From Kribbella sindirgiensis (GTDB lineage: Bacteria; Actinomycetota; Actinomycetes; Propionibacteriales; Kribbellaceae): a stretch of 64,000 bases of DNA. Positions 1 through 7,738 of the stretch are shown piece after piece. A program made the translations under genes and the position numbers. The notes under the pieces are model-generated. The model was not told the DNA's origin, did no database searches, and worked only from the letters and a program-made list of their open reading frames with translations. The stretch is from NCBI RefSeq assembly GCF_004331435.1, contig NZ_SJKA01000009.1, positions 62,001-126,000 of the forward strand, in the 5' to 3' direction. Positions within the stretch are counted from its first letter, which is position 1, and each line of letters begins with the position of its first letter.

Positions 1-783
1 CAGCCAGGTCGTGGTGGCGGAGTCGGCAGGGGTGTAGGTGATGACGTACTGACCGTCGTCGCCAGGCAGTTGCAGTGACTCCAAGGTGAAGGTCAGCTCG
101 CCGCCCGTCGGGTGGTTGAGGGTCTTCGGGCAGTGCGACCGGTTCTGGACGTTCTGGGTGGTCCAGAACCGGTCGAAGTCGGGGCTGGCGGTGCGGAGCT
201 CGTCGACGAGATCGTCGAGCTCCGTGTCGTCGGCGTACTCCGCGGCGGCCCGCTGGAGCAGTGCGACCGCGTCCTGCGCCACGGTCTCCCAGTCGGCGTA
301 GTACTCGCGTGAGCTGGGGTCCAGGAAGTACAGGCGTGCGAGGTTGCGCTGGGCCGAGTCGTTGAAGTCCGCGACGACCGCCAGCGCGGCAGCGTTCCAG
401 GCGAGCACGTTGCTGAGCCGGTCGACAAGGATCGCCGGCCCGGGCATCGCCTCGATCATCGCCTTCAGCTGCGGCCGTACGGGCGCCGTCGGCGGTACTG
501 CGGGCGGCGCCGAGCAAGCCAACTGGCGGAGGTGGTCACGCTCGGCCTGGTCCAGCCGCAGCGCGTCGGCGACCGCGGTCAGCACAGCGGTCGACGGGTT
601 CCCGGCGCGGCCCTGCTCGAGGCGGATGTAGTAGTCGACGCTGACGCTGGCCAGCAGCGCGACCTCCTCGCGACGCAGCCCTGCGACCCGCCGGTCGTGC
701 CCCGGCCGCAGGCCGACGTCCTCGGGACGCACCCGGGCGCGTCGGGTCTGCAGGAACTCTCCCAGCCGCGGCCGCGCGCTCAT
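1..783 (-). CDS. XRE-family regulator with MmyB-like ligand-binding domain (3' end cut by window edge)
   Basis: The reading frame runs open from an ATG at 783 to the window edge (261 codons), so the stop lies outside. The N-terminus (about residues 1-75) is a Cro/XRE helix-turn-helix with the typical 'RRAR..PEDVGL', 'GLRREEVA' and 'YYIRLEQGR' elements. The remainder matches the MmyB-like ligand-binding domain, including 'VLAWNAAA' and a late 'HPTGGELTF..ESLQLPGDDGQ' segment. Family members are DNA-binding repressors that often control a neighbouring oxidoreductase. The gene is divergent from the short-chain dehydrogenase at 873, its likely target. The family usually has 270-290 residues, so only a short tail is missing. 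Confidence 0.88.
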   Translation of the reverse strand, partial: MSARPRLGEFLQTRRARVRPEDVGLRPGHDRRVAGLRREEVALLASVSVDYYIRLEQGRAGNPSTAVLTAVADALRLDQAERDHLRQLACSAPPAVPPTAPVRPQLKAMIEAMPGPAILVDRLSNVLAWNAAALAVVADFNDSAQRNLARLYFLDPSSREYYADWETVAQDAVALLQRAAAEYADDTELDDLVDELRTASPDFDRFWTTQNVQNRSHCPKTLNHPTGGELTFTLESLQLPGDDGQYVITYTPADSATTTWL

Positions 784-872
784 CGGACCAGTATCGCCGA
801 CTGGGTGGTACTGCCAGACCTACGGTGGAGGCGGATCTCCTGCCCCCGCGCGATCCCGGCGAGGCTGAATCC

Positions 873-1619
873 ATGACCACAGCACGCATCGCCCTTGTCA
901 CCGGCGCCGCCAGCGGAATCGGCGCCGCCGTCGCCACTCGTCTCGCCGCCGACGGCGCGTCCGTCGCACTCCTCGCCCGGCGCCGCGACCGGCTCGAGAA
1001 GGTTGCCGCCGAGATCGCGGAGGCCGGCGGTACGGCGCTCGTCGTACCGGCCGATGTCACCTCCGAGGAGTCCGTCGCCGCGGCCGCCGCCCACGTCCAG
1101 AGCCAGTTCGGCGACGTCGACCTGCTGGTGAACAACGCCGGCCTGATGCACGTGGAACCGTTCGCCGATGGTCCGATCGACGCGTGGCGCCGGACGGTCG
1201 ACGTGAATCTGACCGGCGTCATCAACGTCACGCACGCGTTCCTGCCGGCCCTGCGCCGGTCGGCCGCGGCCCGCACGACCGATCTGATCAACGTGTCGTC
1301 ACTGGCCGGTGAGCACATCAACCCCGGCATGGCGGTGTACGGCGCCTCGAAGGCGGCCGTCAGCCACCTGACCCGGACCCTGCGCGCCGAACTGGCCGGC
1401 GACGGGATCCGCGTGACCGACCTCGAGCCCGGCATGATCGACGGCACCGAACTCGCCGACAGCTTCCCGCCCGAACTCCAGGCGGCCGTCGACGACCTCC
1501 GCGCAACCCTCCCGGCCGTACCCGTCACCGAGGTCGCCGACCTGATCGCCTACGTCGCCGGCCGCCCACGCAACGTGAATCTCCCGCACCTGATCATCCA
1601 GCCGTCGAAGGAGGTCTAG
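873..1619 (+). CDS. Short-chain dehydrogenase/reductase (SDR)
   Basis: A 248-residue classical SDR. The Rossmann motif TGAASGIG lies near residue 10, NNAG near residue 90, and the catalytic Ser/Tyr-x3-Lys set is present in 'NVSS' and 'YGASK'. It should be a cytoplasmic NAD(P)-dependent oxidoreductase; the substrate cannot be read from sequence. An in-frame GTG at 825 would add 16 residues not expected in the family, so the ATG at 873, directly before MTTARIALVTG, is preferred. It is divergent from the MmyB-type regulator, a common regulator-SDR arrangement in actinobacteria. Confidence 0.9.
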   Translation: MTTARIALVTGAASGIGAAVATRLAADGASVALLARRRDRLEKVAAEIAEAGGTALVVPADVTSEESVAAAAAHVQSQFGDVDLLVNNAGLMHVEPFADGPIDAWRRTVDVNLTGVINVTHAFLPALRRSAAARTTDLINVSSLAGEHINPGMAVYGASKAAVSHLTRTLRAELAGDGIRVTDLEPGMIDGTELADSFPPELQAAVDDLRATLPAVPVTEVADLIAYVAGRPRNVNLPHLIIQPSKEV

Positions 1620-1640
1620 CGTTTGTTCACCGGGGATTCG

Positions 1641-1653
1641 TAGGGTCGCGGGC
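1641..1653 (+). promoter_or_regulatory. Leaderless-type promoter for the gene at 1654
   Basis: TAGGGT at 1641-1646 is followed by 7 nt and then the ATG. This is the spacing of a -10 element whose transcript starts at the start codon. No Shine-Dalgarno sequence is present. Confidence 0.45.
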
Positions 1654-2703
1654 ATGATTGCGACGCGACGTACGGTATTGAAGGCCGGGGCACTCGGGGT
1701 TGGGCTTGCGGCGACGCCGGGGCTTTCGCTCGCTGCTCGGCCGCGGAAGACGCGGGTGCTGTTGGCAACTAATGAGCCGTGGGGGACCTATCACGCGCAG
1801 CCGTTGCTGGCCGAGGCTGTGCGGCGTGGGTGGGAGCTGGTGCAGGTCGTTCCGGATCTGACGCAGATCAAGCCTGGGGACCCGGTGCCGGTCGCGACGC
1901 TGAACGACGTACCGCGGGCTGATCTGCTGGTGGTGAACGGCGCTTCGGACTGGCCCGCAGACGTCGCGGCGGCGTTGAAGCGGTTGCCGATGGCGGCCAG
2001 CTCGCTGGCGTATCTCAAGCCGGTGGAGGCGCCGCGGGCCAAGGAGTTCCGGTCGCGGTTGGAGCTCGTGACGGCCGCGTCGCCGGCCGAGTCGGACGTG
2101 TTCGCGGCGTACCTGGGCTGGCGGCGTCGCGTGCGGATGGTGGGGTCGGCGCAGACCGACAACCTGCCGGCGTACGCGCCGCGGAAGGACCGGGTGCTCG
2201 TGCTGACCAGCGTCACGCACCCGGACCAGACCGGCGACGCGGCGCCTGGCACGCAGCTGCTGCTCGACGCGGCCGCGAAGCTGGAGGCAGCGGGCAAACA
2301 CATCGTGGTCGGCCTGCATCCGCGGGAGGACCGGACGCTCTGGGAGCAGTACGAGATCAGCGCGCTGGGTTCGGTGCCGGAGTCGGCGACCGTGGAATGC
2401 GCGGTGGGGATCCCCGGCACGGTGTTCCCGATCGTCGCGGCGGTCGGCGTACCGCTGGTCGGCTGCGTCGACCCCAAGCTGCAGGTGCCGGACTACATCC
2501 TGGACGTCTGCTCGTCGACGATCGCCGCGCCCGAGCAGGCCGTCGACGCGATCGAGAACGCCAAGCCGGCTAGCCGGGGAGCAGTGTTCAACGCGGTCGG
2601 GCCGATCGGTGGGTCGGCGCGGCGACTGTACTCCACGTGGCACGCCACGATTCAGACCACCAGGTGCAACTTGACCGGGGCGACGCCGATCTCGATCCGC
2701 TGA
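1654..2703 (+). CDS. Tat-exported protein of unknown function, GT-B-like
   Basis: A 349-residue protein that begins with a twin-arginine signal (ATRRTVLKAG, then a hydrophobic stretch and an 'AAR' cleavage region around residue 28). The mature part alternates beta-strand and helix segments such as 'RVLLATNEPWG', 'ADLLVVNG', 'RVLVLTSVTHP' and 'GIPGTVFPIVAAVGVPLVG'. These resemble a two-domain GT-B glycosyltransferase or NTD-biosynthesis fold, but no family could be named with certainty. Export of such a fold would be unusual. The last 52 bp overlap the 3' end of the convergent NAD-kinase-like gene. Confidence 0.75.
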   Translation: MIATRRTVLKAGALGVGLAATPGLSLAARPRKTRVLLATNEPWGTYHAQPLLAEAVRRGWELVQVVPDLTQIKPGDPVPVATLNDVPRADLLVVNGASDWPADVAAALKRLPMAASSLAYLKPVEAPRAKEFRSRLELVTAASPAESDVFAAYLGWRRRVRMVGSAQTDNLPAYAPRKDRVLVLTSVTHPDQTGDAAPGTQLLLDAAAKLEAAGKHIVVGLHPREDRTLWEQYEISALGSVPESATVECAVGIPGTVFPIVAAVGVPLVGCVDPKLQVPDYILDVCSSTIAAPEQAVDAIENAKPASRGAVFNAVGPIGGSARRLYSTWHATIQTTRCNLTGATPISIR

Positions 2704-3527
2704 CCCCAGCCGATGCTCAAGGTGTCGGACTCCATTCCGTCACCGAACACGACCAGGTCCGACTCGGCCGTGATCGTCAACGTATCCGGTGCATTGAGCA
2801 ACCCTTCGGTGTTGTCGGTGCCGGTCGCCGGCGACGGCCAGGCCTCGCGGACGAACCAGCACAGCATCGGATCGAGTGGCGTTGGCAGGGCCAACGGACT
2901 GCGGCGTTCCTGCCATGCCGATCGGCACCAGCCGGTTGATCCGGTGCCGGTGCCGACGAGGATCCCGGATGAGGACTGCCGCTCGGGTAGTCCGTCAGGA
3001 GAGCTCAGCCGGTAGCGCGCGGACTGGTGCGTCCGGTGGCCGACGTACACCTCGTTCAGCGCGATCAGTTGCTGGCCGTCGTCGGTGCTCGCGGCAACCA
3101 TTGTCCGCTCGGCGACCTGACGCTCGGACAGGAGATCGGCGATCGCGGCGGGCTCGTGCGGGACGAGTACGCCGGGGTTGCGGGCCGGCTCGGGGTTGAT
3201 CCCGATCACCGGCTGGCCGTCCAGGTACTTCGCCACGTTCGCGACCAGCCCGTCCTGACCGACCGCGATCACCACGTCCTCCGGCCCGAACCCGAACCTG
3301 TCCAGGTCGTTGCGCTCGGCAACCGCACGCCGCCAGTCCAGCGGAATCGCCGCCGACACGGTCGCCAGCGCGTCCTGCTGCGCCTGGTGTCGCGCATCCA
3401 ACTCCGCCAGATCCCGCCCACGCCCAGCCAGGAAGAACCCAGCCTGCTGCCGCGTCCCATGCCGAGCAACCAACTCCGTCAACTCAGTCGCCCGATGCAC
3501 AATCACTGCCCGAGGCGGAAGGCTCAC
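2652..3527 (-). CDS. Diverged NAD(+) kinase-like protein
   Basis: A 291-residue homologue of ATP-NAD kinases. The C-terminal half has the family signature 'GTGTGSTGW' (compare GSTAY) and 'LNEVYVGH' (compare the NE motif). The catalytic GGDGT motif is replaced by GQDGL; the Asp is kept, but one Gly and the Thr are lost. The start is a GTG that overlaps the stop of the SPFH gene in a GTGA quadruplet (3524-3527), so the two are almost certainly translationally coupled. The longer open frame upstream has no start support. The neighbouring NrtR-like regulator suggests a role tied to NAD(P) pools. Enzyme activity is uncertain because of the altered motif. Confidence 0.78.
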   Translation of the reverse strand: MSLPPRAVIVHRATELTELVARHGTRQQAGFFLAGRGRDLAELDARHQAQQDALATVSAAIPLDWRRAVAERNDLDRFGFGPEDVVIAVGQDGLVANVAKYLDGQPVIGINPEPARNPGVLVPHEPAAIADLLSERQVAERTMVAASTDDGQQLIALNEVYVGHRTHQSARYRLSSPDGLPERQSSSGILVGTGTGSTGWCRSAWQERRSPLALPTPLDPMLCWFVREAWPSPATGTDNTEGLLNAPDTLTITAESDLVVFGDGMESDTLSIGWGQRIEIGVAPVKLHLVV

Positions 3528-4522
3528 GCGTCTGCTCCTGCTGTGAGCTTGGTGAGGAGTGGGGTGATGAGGTCCGGGGTCAGGTTGAGAGTGCCGATCT
3601 CCGGTAGGGCGCCCTGCTTGATGGCGAGCGCGAGGATCGTTGCCTGGTCGAGTTCGGCGTACGCCTCCAGCAAGGCCTTCTCGGCCGCAGCCTCCGCCGC
3701 GCCGATCGCCCGCTTGGCATCCGCTTCCGCCTCCGCCAGCGCGCGCTGACGACCGGCCGCCGCCTGCGTCTCGATCTGACCGGCCGCTGCGGCCTCGGTC
3801 GCACGCATGCGCTCGTTCTGACCGCGCTGGTTGACCAGCTGCTCCTCGCGCCGGGCGAGCTCGATCTGGTTCTGCAGTTCGTTCTCCGCAATCGACCGCT
3901 CGCGCTCGACGGCCATCGCGCGGCGTTCGTACGTCGCCTTGTCCGCGGCCTGCTGCACCATCTCGCGCGTCGGCGTCTGCAGCGCCTTCTCCACATCCCG
4001 CTCCGCGCGTACGGCGACCACCCGCACGTCCTCGACGCCGATCCCGAGCCCGGTCAACCGCTGGTCCTCCCGTAGCCCGGTGCCGACCGCCTGACGCAGC
4101 GCAGTCATACCCTCCGACAGCGCCTCGGTGAGCGTCATCCGGGCCAGCAGATCGAGTGCGGTCTGTTGCGCCAGCTCTGTCAGCAACCCTCCGAGCTGCT
4201 CGAGCGGAGTCGACCGCCAGAGCCCGGTATCCGGGTCGATGCCGAAGTCCAGCCGGGCCGAGGCCAGCGCCGGGTCGGTCACCCGGTAGGTGACCGTGGC
4301 CTGCACCGCGACGTCCTGGAAGTCCTGCGTGCGGCCGTGGAACAGCAGCGGCTGCTCGCGGTCGTCCACCGGGATCTCGCTCAGCGACGAGTTCAGGGCC
4401 CGGAACCAGAACGCCTGGCCGGCGCCGTCGTGCGCGACCTTGCCGTTGCGCAGGTGCCGCACGTGGGTGGTCGGGTTGGCGCGCAGGTGGCTGATGAACC
4501 GGAACCGGGTGATGTCTGCCAT
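3524..4522 (-). CDS. SPFH (band 7/slipin-like) domain protein
   Basis: A 332-residue protein with an SPFH core in the first ~190 residues ('EIPVDDREQPLLFHGRTQDFQDVAVQATVTYRV' region and the 'MTLTEALSEG' helix). It is followed by a long Ala/Glu/Arg-rich coiled coil and a hydrophobic C-terminus. No N-terminal membrane anchor is visible. SPFH proteins form oligomeric scaffolds at membranes. The start at 4522 is preferred because AGGAGA sits 7 nt upstream; an in-frame start at 4543 would lie inside the operator. It is the first gene of a two-gene operon with the NAD-kinase-like gene and is divergent from the NrtR-like gene. Confidence 0.86.
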   Translation of the reverse strand: MADITRFRFISHLRANPTTHVRHLRNGKVAHDGAGQAFWFRALNSSLSEIPVDDREQPLLFHGRTQDFQDVAVQATVTYRVTDPALASARLDFGIDPDTGLWRSTPLEQLGGLLTELAQQTALDLLARMTLTEALSEGMTALRQAVGTGLREDQRLTGLGIGVEDVRVVAVRAERDVEKALQTPTREMVQQAADKATYERRAMAVERERSIAENELQNQIELARREEQLVNQRGQNERMRATEAAAAGQIETQAAAGRQRALAEAEADAKRAIGAAEAAAEKALLEAYAELDQATILALAIKQGALPEIGTLNLTPDLITPLLTKLTAGADA

Positions 4523-4536
4523 CTTCGTTCTCCTTG

Positions 4537-4551
4537 TCGTCACTATGACGA
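4537..4551. promoter_or_regulatory. Operator palindrome 1 (TCGTCA-N3-TGACGA)
   Basis: A perfect 6+6 inverted repeat with a 3-nt spacer. It lies between the SPFH start codon and the divergent regulator, over the TATCGT that could serve as the -10 of the SPFH operon. An identical half-site pair recurs at 4571-4585, 34 bp away centre to centre. Inferred to be bound by the NrtR-like protein encoded at 4599. Confidence 0.75.
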
Positions 4552-4570
4552 TAAGGGGTCGAGTGACTTC

Positions 4571-4585
4571 TCGTCAAGATGACGA
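4571..4585. promoter_or_regulatory. Operator palindrome 2 (TCGTCA-N3-TGACGA)
   Basis: Second copy of the same perfect palindrome. It ends one base before the TAGAGT (4587-4592) that has leaderless spacing to the ATG at 4599. Binding here would block the regulator's own promoter, which suggests autoregulation. Confidence 0.75.
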
Positions 4586-4586
4586 T

Positions 4587-4598
4587 TAGAGTGTGACG
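4587..4598 (+). promoter_or_regulatory. Leaderless-type promoter of the nrtR-like gene
   Basis: TAGAGT at 4587-4592, then 6 nt, then ATG 4599. There is no ribosome-binding site, and operator 2 abuts the element. Confidence 0.5.
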
Positions 4599-5282
4599 AT
4601 GGACTTCGAGCCACTCGGCCTGGCCACCGACCTGGTCATCCTGACCGTCCGCGACGGCCGCCTCCAGGTGTTGCTGATCCGCCGCGGCATCCCGCCGTAC
4701 CAGGGCCGGTGGGCGCTGCCCGGCGGGTTCGTGCGGCCCGACGAGGATCTGGAGACGACCGCCCGCCGCGAACTCGCGGAGGAGACCGGCCTGTCCGCGG
4801 AGCGGATCCACCTGGAACAGGTCGCGACGTACGGCGCTCCCGATCGCGACCCGCGTGGCCGGGTGGTCAGTGTGGCGTACCTGGCCCTGGTACCCGACCT
4901 GCCCGCGCCCGTCGCGGGCTCCGACGCCGCGTCGGCGAGCTGGGTCGACGCCACCGACGTACTGGACGACTCCGGCAGGCTGGCGTTCGACCACCACCGG
5001 ATCCTCGCCGACGCCGTCGAACGCGCCCGCGCCAAACTCGAGTACTCACCCCTGGCCACCGCGTTCTGCCCTGCGGAGTTCACGATCTCCGAACTCCGCG
5101 GCGTCTACGAAGCAGTCTGGGGCCTCCCGCTCGACCCCCGAAACTTCCACCGCAAAGTCACCAAAACCCCCAACTTCGTAGCCCCCCTCGGCACCACCAC
5201 AACCCGAGACGGCGGCCGCCCCGCCCAACTCTTCCACCGAGGCACAGCCACCACCCTCCACCCACCCATGACCCGCACCTGA
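4599..5282 (+). CDS. nrtR: NrtR-like Nudix-winged-helix transcriptional regulator
   Basis: A 227-residue protein with an N-terminal Nudix domain (residues ~8-140) and a C-terminal winged helix ('ISELRGVYEAVWGLPLDPRNFHRKV', ~residues 160-185). This is the architecture of NrtR, the repressor of NAD metabolism genes that senses ADP-ribose or related nucleotides. The Nudix box G43-x5-E49-x7-R57-E58-x2-E61-E62-x-G64 is intact, so hydrolase activity is possible. Two identical palindromes lie in the divergent promoter region. A GTG at 4593 is an alternative start, but the ATG at 4599 has leaderless promoter spacing. Its likely targets are itself and the SPFH/NAD-kinase-like operon. Confidence 0.87.
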   Translation: MDFEPLGLATDLVILTVRDGRLQVLLIRRGIPPYQGRWALPGGFVRPDEDLETTARRELAEETGLSAERIHLEQVATYGAPDRDPRGRVVSVAYLALVPDLPAPVAGSDAASASWVDATDVLDDSGRLAFDHHRILADAVERARAKLEYSPLATAFCPAEFTISELRGVYEAVWGLPLDPRNFHRKVTKTPNFVAPLGTTTTRDGGRPAQLFHRGTATTLHPPMTRT

Positions 5283-5300
5283 AGTGACAGGTCGGGGCGG

Positions 5301-5426
5301 GTGGACAGGAAGGCGTGCGGTTCGACAGGCAAGAACCTGTTCAAGGGCCCGCCGGCCCGTGGCACGCCACGCGAACTGGCCGAGCCAGCCCTGGTCGCGC
5401 CGTACTCGACCGTGATCCGGGTCTAG
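5301..5426 (+). pseudogene. Possible C-terminal remnant of a glycoside hydrolase
   Basis: A 41-codon open stretch ending in TAG at 5424-5426. Its end, 'LVAPYSTVIRV', looks like the last beta-strand of many GH C-terminal domains (compare 'LAPYSWNVIRL' endings of GH51-type enzymes). No upstream body of the gene is present. The rest of the 5283-5539 gap shows no gene. It could equally be chance. Confidence 0.25.
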
Positions 5427-5539
5427 ACGCGCGAAACCCGGCTCGCCAACCGTCCGGATGACTGCCGGGTTCACTTCCCGAGGGCTACTGCCCTGAGCTA
5501 GGCACCACTATACAGGCCGTCACCTCGATCCACGTAGGT

Positions 5540-6421
5540 TCATCCGAGCTCTCTGGTGCGGAGGGCCAGGTCTTCGGCGGTTATGAGGTTGGTGTGGGTG
5601 CCGGGGGAGGTGCAGGCCCAGCCGGCGGCTACGGTGCCGGCGGTGGCGGCGGCTTGCCAGGGGGCTCCGTCCAGGTAGCGGGCCAGGAAGGCGGCTACGT
5701 AGGCGTCGCCGGCGCCGTTGGTGTCGACCACGGGGCGGTCGGGGAAGGTAATCGCGGGGAAGTGGCGGACGGGTTCGCCGCGGACGTGGAGGTAGCTGCC
5801 GTCGGCGCCGGCCATGGCGACCACGACGTCGGCGCGGCCGTTGGCGAGGATCCAGTCGACGCCGTCGGGCGGCAGGGCGGCGGCGGAGACGAAGACGATG
5901 TCGGACGCGGTCGCGAAGTCCTTGTGGTGGTCGTTGCGGCCGTCCCAGTCGTGCAGGTCGGTGGAGATCGAACGGTCCGCGGCGATCGCGTCCCCGAGGG
6001 CGTCGCGGGCGAAGTCCATGATCGAGACGTGCACGTGCTGCGCGTGCCGGATCACCGGGCGCCAGAGGTTCGGGTCGACGCGGAGGCCGTGCGGGTGGCG
6101 GCCGTCGTACATCGAGAGCCGGCGGCCGTCCGGGGAGACCAGGTTGACCGACCGGCGGGTGCCGCTCGGGTGCAGGACGACGCGCAGCGGGATGCCGAGT
6201 TCGTCGTACGTACGGCGGATCCGCGCGCCCTCGGGGTCGTCGCCGATCACGTCCACCAGCCCGGCGTTCAGTCCGAGCAGGTGACAGCCGAGCGCGACGC
6301 CGTGACCGGTGTGCGCCAGGTACGACTCGATCGGTTCGACCGGAACCGTGTCCACGTCCGCCAACGGCAGGCTGGGCACCCGCACGATCGTGTCGATGCC
6401 TACTCCGCCGATGACCAGCAC
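5540..6421 (-). CDS. PfkB-family carbohydrate kinase
   Basis: A 293-residue ribokinase/PfkB-like kinase. The N-terminal 'LVIGGVGIDTIV' strand and the C-terminal signature 'DTNGAGDAYVAAF' (anion hole GAGD, catalytic Asp) are present. It should phosphorylate a sugar or nucleoside with ATP in the cytoplasm; the substrate is unknown. The start is GTG 6421, with GGTGGAG 6 nt upstream; the longer open frame (to 6883) overlaps the divergent hydrolase gene. It has no clear operon partner. Confidence 0.88.
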   Translation of the reverse strand: MLVIGGVGIDTIVRVPSLPLADVDTVPVEPIESYLAHTGHGVALGCHLLGLNAGLVDVIGDDPEGARIRRTYDELGIPLRVVLHPSGTRRSVNLVSPDGRRLSMYDGRHPHGLRVDPNLWRPVIRHAQHVHVSIMDFARDALGDAIAADRSISTDLHDWDGRNDHHKDFATASDIVFVSAAALPPDGVDWILANGRADVVVAMAGADGSYLHVRGEPVRHFPAITFPDRPVVDTNGAGDAYVAAFLARYLDGAPWQAAATAGTVAAGWACTSPGTHTNLITAEDLALRTRELG

Positions 6422-6520
6422 ATCCAACTCCACCCGTCCCGTAATACCCGACTTTCGCCAGGGATCACAGATGTCTTTCGCAAGCTGAACGGATAGTTGG
6501 TCTCCAGGCACAGTCGGACC

Positions 6521-7738
6521 ATGCTGAACCGACGAGTTCTCCTCACCTCCGCCGCCCTCGCACCACTGGCCGGTCTCACCGCCCTGCGAACAGCGGGAGC
6601 AAGCACCGGGGCACCTGAGCCCGTCCGGATTCGGCTGCCGCGGCCGACCGGTCCGTTCGCGGTTGGGACGACCGAGATGCATCTGGTCGACGCCGGTCGT
6701 GACGACCCGTTCGTTCCCGGGCGTTCGCGGGAGCTGATGGTCAGCGTCTGGTACCCGGCGAGTCGGCTGACCGCGCCCGCGCCGTACCTGCCGCCGTTGA
6801 CCGCCGAGGTGTTCGGCGAAGGCGCTGCGATCGCCCTCGAGCAACCCGTCGGGACAATCGACTGGGCCGGCGCCAAGAGCCACGCCGGCCTCCTCGCCCC
6901 GGTCTGCCGCGGCAAGCGCCCGGTCGTGCTGTTCTCACCGGGCTTCGGCGTACCACGAGGACTCGCGTCGATCAGCGTCGCCGAGCTCGCCAGCCGCGGG
7001 TACGTCGTGGTGACCGTCGACCACACGTACGAGGTCTCAGGAGTCGAGTTCCCCGGCAACCGGCTCGAAGTACAGACCCTGCCGCCCGCGCCGTACGCGA
7101 TGCTCGCCCGCACGACCCGGTTCGCCGACCTGCGCTTCGTCCTGGACAGCCTCACCCTTCTCGCCCGCGGCAAGAACCCGGACGCGGAACACCGCCGCCT
7201 CCCCACCGGCCTCGGCGACATCCTCGACCTCAACCGGATCGGGGCGTACGGCCACTCCGCCGGCGGCCTCAGCTCGATCGACCTGCTCGTCGCCGACCCG
7301 CGGATCCGCGCCGCGATCGACCTCGACGGCGAACTCGGTTACGGGTACGACGACCCCGCCGACGCTCCGACCGTCGCGAAGGGCACGAACCGCCCGTTCC
7401 TCCTGATGGGCTCGGGCGCGATCGGCCCCGGCCCGCACGACCACCGCACGGACCCGTCCTGGGGCCTGTTCTGGGACCACTCGACCGGCTGGAAGCGCGA
7501 CCTGAACCTCCCGAACGGCCGCCACTACAGCTTCGTCGACTACCAGGCACTGATCCCCTGGTTCCAGCGCTTCTTCACCGTCCCGGAGGAACTGATCGCG
7601 AACACCATCGGTACGGCGAACACAGACCAGGTCCTGCGCGCCCTGCGCACCTATATCCCAGCGTTCTTCGACCAGCATCTCCGGCACCGCCCGTCCGACT
7701 GGGCCCACGCGCTGCCGGAGACGAAGTTCATTGCTTGA
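6521..7738 (+). CDS. Secreted alpha/beta hydrolase, PAF-acetylhydrolase-like
   Basis: A 405-residue protein with a signal peptide (MLNRRVLLTSAALAPLAGL, cleavage near 'AGAS') and an alpha/beta hydrolase fold. The nucleophile elbow is GHSAGG, with 'VVLFSPGFGVPRG' as the oxyanion region and a conserved late His in 'GRHYSFVDYQ'. The layout matches the PAF-acetylhydrolase/platelet-type lipase-esterase family. A twin Arg in 'NRRVLL' could allow Tat export. The 3' end overlaps that of the convergent scoB gene by 11 bp. Confidence 0.85.
   Translation: MLNRRVLLTSAALAPLAGLTALRTAGASTGAPEPVRIRLPRPTGPFAVGTTEMHLVDAGRDDPFVPGRSRELMVSVWYPASRLTAPAPYLPPLTAEVFGEGAAIALEQPVGTIDWAGAKSHAGLLAPVCRGKRPVVLFSPGFGVPRGLASISVAELASRGYVVVTVDHTYEVSGVEFPGNRLEVQTLPPAPYAMLARTTRFADLRFVLDSLTLLARGKNPDAEHRRLPTGLGDILDLNRIGAYGHSAGGLSSIDLLVADPRIRAAIDLDGELGYGYDDPADAPTVAKGTNRPFLLMGSGAIGPGPHDHRTDPSWGLFWDHSTGWKRDLNLPNGRHYSFVDYQALIPWFQRFFTVPEELIANTIGTANTDQVLRALRTYIPAFFDQHLRHRPSDWAHALPETKFIA

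Noticed and set aside
2652..4997. A single 781-codon open frame on the minus strand
   Set aside because: It spans the NAD-kinase-like gene, the reverse frame of the SPFH gene and the nrtR-like gene. Only the part from GTG 3527 has homology and a start signal.
5046..5474. Minus-strand open frames across 5046-5474
   Set aside because: They are mostly the reverse frame of the nrtR-like gene, with no homology or start signal.
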